NCBI RefSeq assembly: GCF_009857595.1
Contig: NZ_WWCU01000005.1
Location: 124,001-188,000 of the forward strand
DNA: 64,000 bases
Direction of reading: 5' to 3'
Origin: Pseudoduganella aquatica
GTDB taxonomy: Bacteria; Pseudomonadota; Gammaproteobacteria; Burkholderiales; Burkholderiaceae_D
Part shown: positions 26,934 through 35,468 of the stretch, piece by piece
Layout of the letters: the number at the start of each line of letters is the position of its first letter
How positions within the stretch are numbered: position 1 is the first letter of the stretch
Notes under the pieces: generated by a model
What the model was told of the DNA's origin: nothing
Seen by the model: only the letters and a program-made list of their open reading frames with translations
The model's database searches: none
Program-made: the position numbers and the translations under genes

Positions 26934-28292
26934 ATGCCTACCGTACTGATAATCGACGACAACGCCGCCATCGCCGTCGCGCTCGAAGTCCTGTTTTCGC
27001 TGCACGACATCGACGCGCTGCGCGCGGCCTCGCCCGAGGCCGGCCTGGCCCTGCTGGAACAGCGCAGCGCCGCCATCGACCTGGTGATCCAGGACATGAA
27101 CTTCACCGCCGACACCACCTCCGGCGAGGAAGGCGTGGCGCTGTTCCGCGCCATCCGCGCGCGCCACCCCGACCTGCCGGTCATCCTGCTCACGGCCTGG
27201 ACCCATCTGAACGCCGCCGTCGACCTGATCAAGGCCGGCGCCGCCGACTACCTGGCCAAGCCCTGGGACGACAACCGCCTGATTGCCACCGTCACCAATC
27301 TGATCGAGCTGGGCCAGGCCAACCGCGCCCTGTCGCAGCGCATGCAGAGCGAGCTGCGGCAGCGGCGCGACCTGGAGAAGCACGATCTGCGCGGCATGGT
27401 GTGGCAGGACCCGGCCACCGAACGCGTGATCCACCTGGCCTGCCAGGTGGCGCGCTCGGACGTGCCGGTGCTGATCAGCGGACCGAACGGCAGCGGCAAG
27501 GAACGCATCGCGGAAATCATCCAGGCCAATTCAGCCGTGCGCGACGGCCCCTTCGTTGTGCTCAACTGCGGCGCCCTGCCGGCCGAGCTGATCGAGGCCG
27601 AGCTGTTCGGCGCGGACGCCGGCGCCTACACCGGCGCCTCCAAGGCGCGCGAGGGGAAATTTGAAGCGGCCGACGGCGGCACGCTGTTCCTGGACGAGAT
27701 AGGCAACCTGCCGCTGGCCGGGCAGATGAAGCTGCTGCGTGTGCTGGAAACCGGCCGCTTCGAGCGGCTGGGATCGAACCGCGAGCGGCAGGTGCGGGTG
27801 CGCGTGGTCAGCGCCACCAATGCCGACCTGCAGGCGATGATACGGGCCGGCACCTTCCGCGAAGACCTGTTCTACCGCCTGAACGTGATCGAACTGAACC
27901 TGCCGCCGCTGGCGGCCCGCCCGGCCGACATCCTGCCGCTGGCCCTGCACTTCCTGGACGGACGCAAGACGCTGGACGCGCACGCGCAGGCGGCGCTGCA
28001 GGCGCACGGCTGGCCCGGCAATGTGCGCGAGCTGAAGAACGTGATGCAGCGCGCCTGCCTGCTGGCGAGCGGCGACGTCATCAAGGTCACCGACCTGGGC
28101 CTGCCCGCCGCCGCCGCGCCCTCCCCGGCGCTGTCCGCAGCATCCACGGCAGACGCCGAGCCGGACCGCGACGCCATCTCGCAGGCGCTGCGGCGCGCGC
28201 ACGGCGTGGTGGCGCAGGCCGCCGCCGAGCTGGGCCTGTCGCGCCAGGCGCTGTACCGCCGCATGGAGCGGCTCGGCATCGCGCGCGCATGA
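26934..28292 (+). CDS. Sigma-54-dependent response regulator (NtrC family)
   Basis: 452 aa. Receiver domain with D8-D9, phospho-acceptor Asp54 (VIQDMNF) and Lys109. AAA+ domain with Walker A GPNGSGKE (183-190), sigma-54 contact loop GAYTGA (230-235) and Walker B LFLDEIG (251-257). A C-terminal Fis-type helix-turn-helix reads [20 protein letters not shown]. All parts needed to activate sigma-54 holoenzyme are present; Tyr in place of Phe in GAFTGA is a tolerated variant. It starts 33 bp after the permease, in the same operon. The TGTCCG clusters upstream of this operon and at 49.2 kb are its likely binding sites. It could thus control its own transporter and the TldD/TldE operon. Confidence 0.93.
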   Translation: MPTVLIIDDNAAIAVALEVLFSLHDIDALRAASPEAGLALLEQRSAAIDLVIQDMNFTADTTSGEEGVALFRAIRARHPDLPVILLTAWTHLNAAVDLIKAGAADYLAKPWDDNRLIATVTNLIELGQANRALSQRMQSELRQRRDLEKHDLRGMVWQDPATERVIHLACQVARSDVPVLISGPNGSGKERIAEIIQANSAVRDGPFVVLNCGALPAELIEAELFGADAGAYTGASKAREGKFEAADGGTLFLDEIGNLPLAGQMKLLRVLETGRFERLGSNRERQVRVRVVSATNADLQAMIRAGTFREDLFYRLNVIELNLPPLAARPADILPLALHFLDGRKTLDAHAQAALQAHGWPGNVRELKNVMQRACLLASGDVIKVTDLGLPAAAAPSPALSAASTADAEPDRDAISQALRRAHGVVAQAAAELGLSRQALYRRMERLGIARA

Positions 28293-28311
28293 CGCGCGCC
28301 ATGGGCGGACA

Positions 28312-29655
28312 ATGAGCGGAAAACGCGACCTGGGCATACGCCTGTCCCTGCTCACGCGCTGGTCCGCGCTGGTGGGCACGCTGCTTACCCTCGGCATCCT
28401 GATCGCGCTGGCGCTGACGCGGCTGCTGCCCGACCAGCCCACGCTGGTGGTCGGCATCTGCCTGCTGGCGGTCATCCCCATCGCCATCATCACCATCCGC
28501 GCCCAGCTCGAGCACATGCTGTCGCTGTTCCGCGCGCTGACGGGCACCGTCACCAGCTACCAGGACGGCGACTTCTCCTTCAGCCTGCACTGGCCGCAGA
28601 ACGACGAACTGAGCGACCTGGTGGGCGCGCACAATGCGCTGGGCCAGGTGCTGCGCGAACAGCGCCTCGGCCTGGTGCAGCGCGAACTGCTGCTCGACAC
28701 CATGGTGCAGAACACGCCGGTGGCCATGCTGCTGGTCAGCGACGGCGGCCCCATCGTCTACGCCAACCTGGCCGCGCGCCAGCTGCTGCACCAGGGCCGC
28801 CGCCTGGAAGGCCACCGCCTGGACGCCATCCTGGCCCAGGCCGCGCCGGCCCTGGTGGACGCCATGGCGCGCGGCGGCGACGGCCTGTTCACCACCGGCG
28901 AGGCCGAAGACGAAGAGGTCTACCACCTGGCCAGGCGCAGCTTCAACCTGAACGGCCGCAAGCACGAACTGCTGCTGCTGCGCCAGCTGACGCTGGAGCT
29001 GCGGCGGCAGGAAGTGCAGACCTGGAAAAAAGTCATCCGCGTCATCAGCCACGAGCTGAACAACTCGCTCGCCCCGCTGACCTCGCTGGCCCACTCCGGC
29101 GCCGAGCTGGTGCGGCGCGGCCAGACCGAGCGCCTGCCGCAAATCCTCGCCACCATCGAAGAGCGCACGCGCCACCTGGAAAGCTTTATCCTCGGCTACG
29201 CCCGCTTCGCCAAGCTGCCCACGCCGCGCCTGGAAGAGCACCAGTGGCCCGCCTTCATTGCCCAGCTCAAGGACCAGGCCGAGTTCACGCTGCTGGGCGA
29301 AGCGCCGCCGGACGGCGCCTGTTTCGACGGCGCTCAAATGGAGCAGGCGCTTTTGAACCTGCTGAAAAACGCGCACGAATCCGGCTCGCCGGCGGACGGC
29401 GTGAGCCTGGCGGTGCGGCGCGTGCAAGGGCTGGTGCGCATCGAAGTACAGGACCGCGGCCCCGGCATGAGCGACGCCGTGCTGGCCAACGCGCTGGTGC
29501 CCTTCTACTCCACCAAGCGCAGCGGCACCGGCCTGGGCCTGGCGCTGGCGCGCGAGATCGCCGAAGCGCACGGCGGCCGCATCACGCTCGCCAACCGCGA
29601 CGGCGGCGGCCTTACCGTGACGCTGATCCTGCCGCTGCAAGCGAGCTGCGCCTGA
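28312..29655 (+). CDS. Membrane sensor histidine kinase (NtrY-like)
   Basis: 447 aa. Two closely spaced membrane helices (about 18-38 and 44-63) leave almost no periplasmic domain, so the signal is probably sensed in or at the membrane. A HAMP-like segment and a PAS domain (about 125-225, LLLDTMVQNTPVAMLLV) follow. The HisKA box SHELNNSLAPL contains His247. The HATPase motifs are NLLKNAHESG, DRGPGMSD and GTGLGLALA. It is the cognate kinase of the sigma-54 regulator, starting 19 bp after it. Kinases with intramembrane sensing next to ABC exporters often report transporter occupancy or membrane-active peptides; that is inference here. Confidence 0.9.
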   Translation: MSGKRDLGIRLSLLTRWSALVGTLLTLGILIALALTRLLPDQPTLVVGICLLAVIPIAIITIRAQLEHMLSLFRALTGTVTSYQDGDFSFSLHWPQNDELSDLVGAHNALGQVLREQRLGLVQRELLLDTMVQNTPVAMLLVSDGGPIVYANLAARQLLHQGRRLEGHRLDAILAQAAPALVDAMARGGDGLFTTGEAEDEEVYHLARRSFNLNGRKHELLLLRQLTLELRRQEVQTWKKVIRVISHELNNSLAPLTSLAHSGAELVRRGQTERLPQILATIEERTRHLESFILGYARFAKLPTPRLEEHQWPAFIAQLKDQAEFTLLGEAPPDGACFDGAQMEQALLNLLKNAHESGSPADGVSLAVRRVQGLVRIEVQDRGPGMSDAVLANALVPFYSTKRSGTGLGLALAREIAEAHGGRITLANRDGGGLTVTLILPLQASCA

Positions 29656-29695
29656 GCCTGCGGCGCGCGGCCGTGGCGGCTGGTAAACTAGCAGG

Positions 29696-30466
29696 ATGAA
29701 ATCGCTTCCCACTTCCGCCCGCTACGACCAGCCCGGCCATCCGCCGGCCACCATCACCGAATTCCAGGGCGTACGCTCGCTGCACCTGGGCACCTCCTGG
29801 GTGCAGGGCGCCATGCGCATCGCCAAGCCGGACGCCATCGAGCTGGAATATGTGCAGATGATGATGATGTGGATGCTGTTCCACGACCAGCCGCGCCATA
29901 TCGTCCAGCTGGGCCTGGGCAGCGCTGCGCTGACCAAGTTCTGCTACCAGCGCTTCCCGGACGCCAGGGTGACCGCCGTGGAGCTCAATCCCAACGTGAT
30001 CGCGATCTGCCGCGCGCTGTTCGGCCTGCCCGACAACGACGGCCGCCTGAACGTGGTGGAAATGAACGCGCTCGATTTCGTGATGGACCCGGCCAACCAC
30101 GGCGCCGTCGATATCCTGCAGGTGGACCTGTACGACGAGGAGGCGCGCGGCCCGGTGCTCGATACGCCGGAGTTCTACCAGGCCTGCTTCGACTGCCTGA
30201 GCCCTAACGGCATCATGACCACCAATGTGTTCGGCGAGTTCAGCAACTACGACAAGAACCTGCAGGCCATGGAGCTGGTGTTCGATGCGGTGGTGTGGCT
30301 GCCCGAGGTGCATGACGCGAATATCGTCGTGATTGCGTTCAAGCAGTCGCCGCAGATCGACTTCAGCGTGCTGTACGAACGCGCGGGCGCGATCAAGAAC
30401 CGCCTGAACCTGCGCGCCAAGGCGTGGGTGGACGGACTGAAGGGATGGATGTTGGATCAACAATAA
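29696..30466 (+). CDS. Spermidine-synthase-like methyltransferase-fold protein
   Basis: 256 aa. A Rossmann core shows IVQLGLGSAALTKF, VTAVELNPNVI and VDILQVDLYDEEARGPVLDT, the spermidine-synthase pattern. The gatekeeping aspartates for putrescine binding are not clearly present, so polyamine synthesis is uncertain. Homologues are often annotated as polyamine aminopropyltransferase or transferase. It starts 40 bp after the histidine kinase and might be the last gene of that operon, or independent. No signal peptide. Confidence 0.7.
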   Translation: MKSLPTSARYDQPGHPPATITEFQGVRSLHLGTSWVQGAMRIAKPDAIELEYVQMMMMWMLFHDQPRHIVQLGLGSAALTKFCYQRFPDARVTAVELNPNVIAICRALFGLPDNDGRLNVVEMNALDFVMDPANHGAVDILQVDLYDEEARGPVLDTPEFYQACFDCLSPNGIMTTNVFGEFSNYDKNLQAMELVFDAVVWLPEVHDANIVVIAFKQSPQIDFSVLYERAGAIKNRLNLRAKAWVDGLKGWMLDQQ

Positions 30467-30556
30467 GGCCGCAATAATCGGCGTCCAAAGGACTACCTTA
30501 CGATATTACTCTGGAGAAATCACGCAATTTAATAAAGATTATTCGTTTTTACAACA

Positions 30557-30588
30557 AATGCACTAAAAGAATGCATCTGGTGTGCATT
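30557..30588. promoter_or_regulatory. Inverted repeat upstream of the second TonB receptor promoter
   Basis: AATGCAC (30557-30563) and GTGCATT (30582-30588) are perfect inverted arms, with a further ATGCAT palindrome at 30571-30576 between them. The block lies just upstream of the -35 box in a low-GC stretch of an otherwise GC-rich region, so it is a likely regulator site. Confidence 0.5.
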
Positions 30589-30593
30589 AACTC

Positions 30594-30622
30594 TTGGTCC
30601 GCTCAATTGTGCGCGTTAGTAT
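30594..30622 (+). promoter_or_regulatory. Sigma-70 promoter of the second TonB receptor
   Basis: TTGGTC (30594-30599) and TAGTAT (30617-30622) are spaced by exactly 17 bp. RNA would start near 30629, giving a leader of about 58 nt. The intergenic region 30467-30686 holds nothing else recognisable. Confidence 0.55.
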
Positions 30623-30686
30623 TTTCGCACTGCCGGAAGCTTACCCCGCTTTCCGAGCCACTATAACGAGAGAGAATGGACCTTAC

Positions 30687-33134
30687 ATGAAGAAGATTGC
30701 AGCACGCCAGGCTTCGCCTTTCCGCTTCAAACGCACCCTCCTCGCCAGCGCCGTCCTGCTGGCCGCCTCCCAGGCTTACGCACAGACCGCCGCCGCGCCG
30801 CAGGGCGAAGAGCAGACCGTGGTCGTGCTGGGTTCGCGCTCGACCGCCAAGACCGCGCTGGACACGTCCTCGCCGGTAGGCCTGATCAACATGAAGGACA
30901 TGCAGTCGGCCGGCCCGCTGGAGCTGGGCAAGCTGCTGCAGACGCTGGACCCGTCGTTCAACTTCTCGACCACCTTCATCAGCGACGGTACGGACATTAT
31001 TCGTCCGGCCACCCTGCGCTCGCTCGGCCCTGACCAGCTGCTGGTCCTGGTGAACGGCAAGCGCCGCCACCAGCAGGCGCTGGTGAACGTGCAGCAGACC
31101 ATCGGACGCGGTTCGGCCGGTACCGACATCAACGCCATTCCGCTGTCGGCCATCCACCACATCGAAGTGCTGCGCGACGGCGCCGCCGCCCAATACGGCT
31201 CGGACGCCATCGCCGGCGTGATCAACATCGTGCTGAAGTCGAACGTGAACGAGACCGCCGTGAGCGGCCAGGTCGGCACCACCAAGGAAGGCGACGGCGA
31301 CATGATCTCCGGCAGCGTGAACCGCGGCTGGGCGCTGGGCGAGAACGGCGGCTTTATCAACCTGTCGGTGGAAGCGCGCAAACGCGAGGAAACCAACCGC
31401 GCCGGCGTCGATTCGCTGCGCGTGAACCCGCCGCGCGTGACCCAGCGCATCGGCGACAGCGACGCCAAAGACGCCTACGCATGGTGGAACGCGGCCCTGC
31501 CGATCGACAAATCGAGCGAGTTCTACGCCTTCGGCGGCTTCTCCAAGCGCAAGGGCGATTCGTCCGGCTTCTACCGCTCCAAGGGCGACGGCCGCAACGT
31601 GCCGTCCGTGTATCCGGAAGGGTTCCTGCCGAATATCCGCACCACCGTGAAAGACGGCTCCTTTGCCTTCGGCTACCGCCGCGACCTGGCCAACGACTGG
31701 AAGGCCGACGTCAGCATCAACCACGGCATGAGCGAACTGGATTTCCACGAAAAGGAAACCATCAACATCTCCTACTGGTTCGAGCCGAAACCGGGTGGCG
31801 GCATCTACGCGCAGTCGCCGTTTGAAGCCGACACCGGCAAGCTGAAATTCAACCAGACCACCTTCAACGCCGACATCAAAGGTCCGGTCAAACTGGGCGG
31901 CGAAGAGATCTTCGTGGCCACCGGCTTTGAGTACCGCCAGGACAACTACCAGATCGTCGCGGGCGATCCGGTGTCCTACCAGTACGGCCGCACCAACAAT
32001 CCGGCCATCGTGATCAAGGACCAGACCGGCGGCGTGGCGGCATCCGGCACGCAGGGCTTCCCCGGCTACACCCCGGCCACCGCCGTGGATGAAGGCCGCC
32101 ACAACATCGCCCTGTTCCTGGACAGCGAATACCGTCCATTCAAGGAGCTGCTGCTGGCCGGCGCGGTGCGCTACGAGAAGTACTCCGACTTCGGCAGCAC
32201 CACCACCGGCAAGTTCAGCGCGCGCTGGGATCCGAGCAAGGAATTCGGCCTGCGCGGCAGCGTGTCGTCCGGCTTCCGCGCGCCGGGCGTGCAGCAGAAG
32301 TTCTACAGCTCCGTGTCGACCAACCTGAACTCGGCCGGCCAGCTGACCGAGACCCTGACCGCGCGCGAAGGCAGCGCCGTGACCACCGCGCTGGGCATCA
32401 AGCCGCTGAAGGAAGAAACCTCGCGCAACGCGTCCATCGGCATGGTGCTGCGCCCGGCCAAGAACATGTCGCTGACGGCGGACGTGTACCAGATCAAGAT
32501 CAAGGACCGCATCGTGTTCTCGAGCGAGATATCGCCTGAAGCCGGCGGCGGTCCTATCGCCAACGTGCTGAACCCGCTGAAGGTAGGCCAGGCGCAGTTC
32601 TTCACCAACGCGGTCGACACCAAGACCCAGGGCCTGGACATCGTAGCCGACCACACCACCAGGTTCGACGCGTCCACCCTGGTGCTGTCCGGCCAGCTGG
32701 GCTTCAACAAGACCGAAGTGACGAAGCGCCATTCGCCTTCGAGCCTGCTGAGCGGCGCGCAGCTGTTCAACCAGGCGCAGGTGACGCTGATCGAACGCGG
32801 CCAGCCACGCAAGCACCATGTGGTGGCAGCGGACTACACGCTGGGCCAGTGGAACGTGAACACCCGCGCCAACTACTACGGCGAAGTGCAGGGCGAAGGT
32901 TTCAGCCCGCTGCAGACCTGGGACGCGAAGTGGATCGTGGACGCGAGCGGCCGCTACAACTTCAGCAAGAAGACCAGCGTGTCGGTGGGCGTGAACAATC
33001 TGTTCGACACCTATCCGTCCGAATGGAAAAACGGCGGCGACTTCCCGAAACTGGGCTTCAAGTACTGCTGGGAGACCTGCCCGTTCGGCGTGAACGGCCG
33101 TTCGATGTACGTGAAGTTTGATACGGTGTTCTAA
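30687..33134 (+). CDS. TonB-dependent receptor
   Basis: 815 aa. The ATG at 30687 gives a clean signal peptide (KRTLLASAVLLAASQAYAQ); upstream in-frame codons from 30594 overlap the promoter. A TonB box-like EQTVVVLGSR is followed by a plug with GADINAIPLSAI-type and VLRDGAAAQYGSDAIAGVIN motifs. The barrel ends in MYVKFDTVF with terminal Phe. This group is annotated as generic or siderophore/sugar receptors; the ligand cannot be read from sequence. It stands alone, convergent with a MocR regulator 9 bp away. Its regulator is not evident. Confidence 0.92.
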   Translation: MKKIAARQASPFRFKRTLLASAVLLAASQAYAQTAAAPQGEEQTVVVLGSRSTAKTALDTSSPVGLINMKDMQSAGPLELGKLLQTLDPSFNFSTTFISDGTDIIRPATLRSLGPDQLLVLVNGKRRHQQALVNVQQTIGRGSAGTDINAIPLSAIHHIEVLRDGAAAQYGSDAIAGVINIVLKSNVNETAVSGQVGTTKEGDGDMISGSVNRGWALGENGGFINLSVEARKREETNRAGVDSLRVNPPRVTQRIGDSDAKDAYAWWNAALPIDKSSEFYAFGGFSKRKGDSSGFYRSKGDGRNVPSVYPEGFLPNIRTTVKDGSFAFGYRRDLANDWKADVSINHGMSELDFHEKETINISYWFEPKPGGGIYAQSPFEADTGKLKFNQTTFNADIKGPVKLGGEEIFVATGFEYRQDNYQIVAGDPVSYQYGRTNNPAIVIKDQTGGVAASGTQGFPGYTPATAVDEGRHNIALFLDSEYRPFKELLLAGAVRYEKYSDFGSTTTGKFSARWDPSKEFGLRGSVSSGFRAPGVQQKFYSSVSTNLNSAGQLTETLTAREGSAVTTALGIKPLKEETSRNASIGMVLRPAKNMSLTADVYQIKIKDRIVFSSEISPEAGGGPIANVLNPLKVGQAQFFTNAVDTKTQGLDIVADHTTRFDASTLVLSGQLGFNKTEVTKRHSPSSLLSGAQLFNQAQVTLIERGQPRKHHVVAADYTLGQWNVNTRANYYGEVQGEGFSPLQTWDAKWIVDASGRYNFSKKTSVSVGVNNLFDTYPSEWKNGGDFPKLGFKYCWETCPFGVNGRSMYVKFDTVF

Positions 33135-33143
33135 GCCACACCA

Positions 33144-34730
33144 CTAAGCCGCCCGCTTGCGCGTTGCCACGCGCGGCGGGCGCGCCTCAGGTAGTTTCGC
33201 CTCATAGGCGGCCAGGTGGACCACCGCCGCCAGCCGCCGCACAAATCCCTCCATCAAGTCCGCAGGAATCTGCGCATAGCCCAGCATGAGGCCATGCCAG
33301 GCCTGGGTGCGTTCGCAGGTCGCATGCATGCTGAGCGCGTGGGCGACGATGCCTTCCTGCGCCAGCCGCGCGCTGATCGCGGTGTCGTCCAGCGCAGGAA
33401 CCGTGAAGCGCAGCGCCAGGTGCATGCCGGCGGATGCGCCGTGCACTTCCGCAATCGTTCCCATATGCTGGCGCAGAGAGGCCACCAGCACGTCGCGCCG
33501 CTGGCGGTACAGGCGGCGCATGCGGCGCAGGTGCAGTGCGAACTGGCCGCTGCGCAGGAACTCCGCCAGCGCCAGCTGCTCGGCCACGCGTCCGCGCGCG
33601 GCCGACTGCGCGCGCATGGCGGCCAGTGGTTCGGCCAGGCCTTGCGGCGCCACCAGGAAGCCGATGCGCAGAGCTGGGAACATGGTCTTGCTGAAGGTGC
33701 CCAGGTAGAGCACCGGCGCGTCCGGCGCCAGGCCCTGCATGGCGGCCAGCGGCGGGCCGTCGTGGCGGAACTCGCTGTCGTAGTCGTCCTCGATAATCAA
33801 TGCGCCTGCGGCGCGCGCGCCGGCGATCAGCGCCAGCCTGCGCTCCAAAGCCAGCACGCCGCCCACTGGATACTGGTGCGAAGGCGTGGTGTAGATCAGG
33901 CGCGGCGGGCGCTGGCGCCAGTCCTGCGGCGTGGGCGCTATGCCGTCTTCATCCACGGCGATGCCCTCCACTTTCAGGCCCGCGCCACGGAAGGCGGCCA
34001 GCGCGCCGAGGTAGCCGGGGTGCTCGATCCAGACTGTGTCGCCTTCGTCCGCGCAGGCGCGCGCGCACAGGTCCAGGCTGCTCTGCGTGCCGTCGGTGAT
34101 GAAAACCTGGCTGGCGCCGCACAGCACGCCGCGCGAGGCGCGCAGATGGTCTGCAATGGCGCTGCGCAGCGCTTCCTCGCCGGCCGGGTCGCCGTAGTTC
34201 AGCTGGGCGGGATTGAGGCCGCGCCACACGCGGTCCAGCAGGCGACGCCAGTGCGCGGCGGGAAAGGCGTCCAGCGCCGGCACGCCGGGCACGAAGGCGC
34301 CCATTTGGTGGGCCGGGCCGCCCACCTCGCGCAGATTGCGCGCGCGGCGCGACAGGCTGTGGTGAGGCTCCCCGAACGGCTGCTGCGCTTGTGCGCGCGT
34401 GGCAGCGTGTGCGGCAGCGACAGCGGCGACGCTTGCGGCGGCGGAAGCGCCAGCGGAAGCGATGGCTGCCGCCACCGGCGCCACGACCGTGCCGCGCCGG
34501 TCACTTACTGCGTAGCCTTCGCATGCCAGCTGCTCGTAGGCGTAGAGAACCGTGTTGCGCGCCATGCCTAGCTCCGCCGCCAGCGTGCGCGTGGCCACCA
34601 GGCGCGTGCCGGCGGCCAGCGTGCCGTCGCGTATCGCAGCGCGCAGGCATTCGTGCAGCATGCGCTGGCGCGGCCAGCCTTGCCCGGAGTGGCGCTGCGT
34701 GAAGGAGGAAACAAGCAAGGCATAGTCCAT
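33144..34730 (-). CDS. MocR/PdxR-family regulator (GntR winged helix plus aminotransferase domain)
   Basis: 528 aa from ATG 34730. Winged helix at about residues 20-85 (RLVATRTLAAELGMARNTVLYAYEQL). An unusually Ala-rich linker follows (about 90-130, repeated Ala/Ser/Val runs). The aminotransferase-like domain has IIEDDYDSEF and PLP lysine Lys348 in GTFSKTMFPALR. It is divergent from a PPOX-family flavoprotein gene with only 68 bp between the starts, so it probably regulates that gene. The pairing of PdxR-like regulators with pyridoxal-related genes supports a B6-linked role, but the flavoprotein here is not a standard PdxH. Confidence 0.85.
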   Translation of the reverse strand: MDYALLVSSFTQRHSGQGWPRQRMLHECLRAAIRDGTLAAGTRLVATRTLAAELGMARNTVLYAYEQLACEGYAVSDRRGTVVAPVAAAIASAGASAAASVAAVAAAHAATRAQAQQPFGEPHHSLSRRARNLREVGGPAHQMGAFVPGVPALDAFPAAHWRRLLDRVWRGLNPAQLNYGDPAGEEALRSAIADHLRASRGVLCGASQVFITDGTQSSLDLCARACADEGDTVWIEHPGYLGALAAFRGAGLKVEGIAVDEDGIAPTPQDWRQRPPRLIYTTPSHQYPVGGVLALERRLALIAGARAAGALIIEDDYDSEFRHDGPPLAAMQGLAPDAPVLYLGTFSKTMFPALRIGFLVAPQGLAEPLAAMRAQSAARGRVAEQLALAEFLRSGQFALHLRRMRRLYRQRRDVLVASLRQHMGTIAEVHGASAGMHLALRFTVPALDDTAISARLAQEGIVAHALSMHATCERTQAWHGLMLGYAQIPADLMEGFVRRLAAVVHLAAYEAKLPEARPPRVATRKRAA

Positions 34731-34752
34731 CGTGGCTCCAAAATATTCTAAC

Positions 34753-34780
34753 GTTCTGGATCTTTTTACAGAGCCAGACA
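34753..34780. promoter_or_regulatory. Possible operator in the divergent MocR/PPOX region
   Basis: GTTCTGGATC (34753-34762) and GAGCCAGACA (34771-34780) form an imperfect inverted repeat (TCTGG/CCAGA core). It sits midway between the two divergent starts and upstream of a TATATT -10-like box at 34786-34791. Placement fits a shared operator; the match is modest. Confidence 0.3.
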
Positions 34781-34798
34781 TTGATTATATTGCACCAC

Positions 34799-35437
34799 AT
34801 GAAAACACATCCATCCCCACGCACGCGGGTGCGCCGCATCCCCACCAACGCCGCCTATGACAGCGCCACGCTGTACGCCATCATCGATGACGCCTACGTA
34901 TGCCACATCGCCTTCACCGACGAGAGTGGCCCACATTGCATCCCCACCGCATGCTGGCGCGAAGGCGGCCATTTGTACATCCACGGTTCGAACGGCAGCC
35001 GCATGCTCAAGCGGCTGGCGGAAAGCGAAGCCTGCGTCACCATCACGCATGTGGACGGCCTGGTCATGGCGCGTTCGGCCTTCAACCATTCGATGAACTA
35101 CCGTTCTGCGATGGTGTACGGCCAGTTCGAGATCGTGGAGGGAGACGCCAAACGCGGCGCAATGGAGGCGTTCATGGAGCAGCTACTGCCGGGCCGGCAG
35201 GCGCAGGTGCGCGGCGGCAGCGACAAGGAATACGCCGCCACCACAGTAATGCGCATTGCGCTGGACGAGGCGGCGTGCAAGGTACGCGCGGGCGGCCCGC
35301 AGGATGACGCCGAGGACATGGCCATCGACACCTGGACCGGCGTGCTGCCGCTGCAGCGCGTGCGTGCCGCTCCCGCTCCCGCCGAGGGCGCCGGCGAAAC
35401 ACCCGGCTACATCCAGCAGTGGCAGGGGAAGCCCTAG
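34799..35437 (+). CDS. Pyridoxamine 5'-phosphate oxidase-family flavoprotein
   Basis: 212 aa. The split-barrel FMN-binding fold is recognisable from YAIIDDAYVCHIAFTDESGP, then IPTACWREGGHLYIHGSNGS, SEACVTITHVDGLVMARSAF and YRSAMVYGQFEIV. These are conserved in flavin-nucleotide-binding relatives of PPOX, which act as oxidoreductases or FMN/heme binders rather than true PdxH. The ATG at 34799 has no ribosome site upstream; with a -10-like TATATT at 34786-34791 the message could be leaderless. Divergent from a MocR regulator, which is its likely controller. Confidence 0.8.
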   Translation: MKTHPSPRTRVRRIPTNAAYDSATLYAIIDDAYVCHIAFTDESGPHCIPTACWREGGHLYIHGSNGSRMLKRLAESEACVTITHVDGLVMARSAFNHSMNYRSAMVYGQFEIVEGDAKRGAMEAFMEQLLPGRQAQVRGGSDKEYAATTVMRIALDEAACKVRAGGPQDDAEDMAIDTWTGVLPLQRVRAAPAPAEGAGETPGYIQQWQGKP

Positions 35438-35468
35438 GCGGCGATCGGAGCCGGGCACACGCCCACGA

